This document shows positions 5,654-6,288 of a DNA stretch of 6,288 bases, piece after piece. The stretch is taken from positions 1 to 6,288 of the forward strand of contig JAEWDG010000043.1 in assembly GCA_023390215.1 (NCBI GenBank), read 5' to 3'. Below the pieces are notes generated by a model, which saw only the letters and a list, made by a program, of their open reading frames with translations, was not told the DNA's origin and searched no databases. The translations under genes were made by a program, and so were the position numbers. The DNA is from Bacteroidota bacterium. Its GTDB lineage: Bacteria > Bacteroidota > Bacteroidia > Chitinophagales > Chitinophagaceae. The first letter of the stretch is position 1. The number at the start of each line of letters is the position of its first letter.

Positions 5654-5905
5654 ATGTTGCAATCATTAAAAGCACCCTGGCACCTGATGCGTATCGTACG
5701 GTTGGTACTGGGAATAACAGCCATTGCCTCAGCATTTTTATATCACAACGGTTTTCTTGGCATCGCGGGCGGTTATCTTACACTCATTTCTGTATTGAAT
5801 ATAGGTTGCTGTGCCGGAGAGGGCTGCAATTTGCCAAAGACAGGTTCAACAACCCGTTTGGGAAAATCCAATGCAGAACCGGCTGAGTATAATGAGGTTT
5901 TATAG
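5654..5905 (+). CDS. Small membrane protein, YgaP/DUF2892-like, with cysteine-rich tail
   Basis: An 83-residue protein with two hydrophobic segments, about 13-29 (RIVRLVLGITAIASAFL) and 33-50 (GFLGIAGGYLTLISVLNI), matching the YgaP-type transmembrane domain often found next to or fused with rhodanese. Right after the second helix comes GCCAGEGCNLP with C52, C53 and C58, which could accept persulfide or bind metal; YgaP-like domains often have a cysteine in this place. The ATG at 5654 lies one base after the rhodanese TAA (5650-5652). An upstream in-frame ATG at 5609 lies inside the rhodanese coding region and gives a non-family N-terminus, so it was not chosen; a start at the ATG of LMRIV (residue 12) is also possible. 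A role with the rhodanese in sulfur relay at the membrane is inferred. Confidence 0.82.
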   Translation: MLQSLKAPWHLMRIVRLVLGITAIASAFLYHNGFLGIAGGYLTLISVLNIGCCAGEGCNLPKTGSTTRLGKSNAEPAEYNEVL

Positions 5906-5955
5906 ACTTCCATAAAAACAGTTTTACTTTTATTGTTTGTTGAAAATAAACGCCT

Positions 5956-5992
5956 GAATGCCTCCGGGAAGTTGAGTGCTCAGAGGCGATTC
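5956..5992 (+). other. Stem-loop between the DUF2892-like gene and the YeeE gene
   Basis: GAATGCCTC (5956-5964) can pair with GAGGCGATTC (5983-5992) over nine base pairs with one bulged G, closing an 18-base loop. It lies 50 bases after one stop and 28 bases before the next ATG. A T-rich but broken tract (TTCGTTCTT) follows, so it could be a poor terminator or a structured leader of the YeeE gene. It matches no riboswitch I know. Confidence 0.35.
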
Positions 5993-6020
5993 TTCGTTCT
6001 TGAAAAATTATTATTTATTC

Positions 6021-6288
6021 ATGCTGGACATATTAAAACAACCATGGCCCTGGTACGCAGCCGGCGCAGTTATCGGACTGATCGTTCCTGCGCTTCTAAT
6101 TTTGGGGAACAAGCATTTTGGTATATCTGCCAATTTGAGACATATATGCGCGGCCTGTTTCCCTGCAAACGTTAAATTCTTTAAATACGAATGGAAAAAA
6201 GAAATCTGGAATTTATTTTTTGCCGGCGGTATTCTCATCGGAGCGTTCATCGCGAGTAATTTTCTTACGAATCCCCAACCCGTTCAGG
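6021..6288 (+). CDS. YeeE/YedE family sulfur transporter, N-terminal part, cut by the window end
   Basis: Reading from ATG 6021 the frame stays open to the end (89 codons plus one base). It gives QPWPWYAAGAVIGLIVPALLIL as a first membrane segment (residues 7-28), then GNKHFGISANLRHICAACFP (29-48) with cysteines C43 and C46, a basic segment KFFKYEWKKEIW, and a second hydrophobic stretch FFAGGILIGAFIASNFL (66-82). The short-N-terminus, LRHICAAC and KYEWKKEIWN features are those of the split YeeE/YedE (DUF395, sulphur transport) proteins of Bacteroidota, which are usually encoded as two half-size genes in a row. Known relatives such as TsuA import thiosulfate, and conserved cysteines handle the substrate. 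A second half should follow beyond the window. Neither overlapping frame at this locus resembles a protein family. Confidence 0.88.
   Translation, partial: MLDILKQPWPWYAAGAVIGLIVPALLILGNKHFGISANLRHICAACFPANVKFFKYEWKKEIWNLFFAGGILIGAFIASNFLTNPQPVQ

Noticed and set aside
5933..6175. An 80-codon plus-strand frame overlapping the YeeE start
   Set aside because: Its product is basic with no family resemblance, while the 6021 frame gives a clear YeeE/YedE N-terminus in the same DNA.
6011..6250. A minus-strand frame opposite the YeeE start
   Set aside because: It lies antisense to a well-supported gene, has no recognisable domain and arises from the codon pattern of the real gene.

Overview
The window looks like a chromosomal piece from a member of the Bacteroidota, most likely of the Chitinophagaceae/Sphingobacteriales type. 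The evidence is indirect. Most starts lack a clear Shine-Dalgarno sequence and follow A/T-rich leaders. Boxes matching or nearly matching the Bacteroidota -7 element TAnnTTTG sit before several genes. The protein types (split YeeE/YedE, persulfide dioxygenase with two rhodanese domains, LolC/E-like permease coupled to its ATPase) and the low-complexity intergenic heptamer repeats fit that group.

Left part (1-1082, + strand): the C-terminal part of an FtsX/LolC/LolE-type ABC permease, apparently broken by frameshifts, overlaps by ATGA the start of an intact MacB/LolD-type ATPase. Next come two minus-strand genes (1115-2013): a small multidrug resistance (SMR) transporter of the SugE/Gdx type, and upstream of it an unrecognised secreted protein with six cysteines in its C-terminal part. 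A gene-free stretch (2014-2343) separates this part from the rest.

Right part (2344-6288, all + strand): a sulfur-handling cluster. In order it holds thioredoxin, a TauE/SafE-type anion permease, a CstB-like persulfide dioxygenase-rhodanese fusion, a stand-alone rhodanese, a small YgaP/DUF2892-like membrane protein with a cysteine-rich tail, and the start of a split YeeE/YedE sulfur transporter that runs off the window. A coherent inference is detoxification or use of sulfide/persulfide. The fusion would oxidise low-molecular-weight persulfide to sulfite and pass sulfane sulfur to acceptors. TauE would export sulfite or a related anion. YeeE/YedE would move thiosulfate or a related sulfur species. 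The rhodanese and thioredoxin would shuttle and reduce persulfide sulfur. No quinone reductase (SQR) or CstR-type regulator is visible inside the window.

The most interesting non-coding signals are three. A perfect 16-bp palindrome with CRP/FNR-like geometry lies before the TauE gene. A degenerate copy of that geometry lies before the dioxygenase gene at nearly the same distance from a -7-like box. A 16-unit heptamer array, followed by a second short repeat, fills the gap between the dioxygenase and the rhodanese genes.
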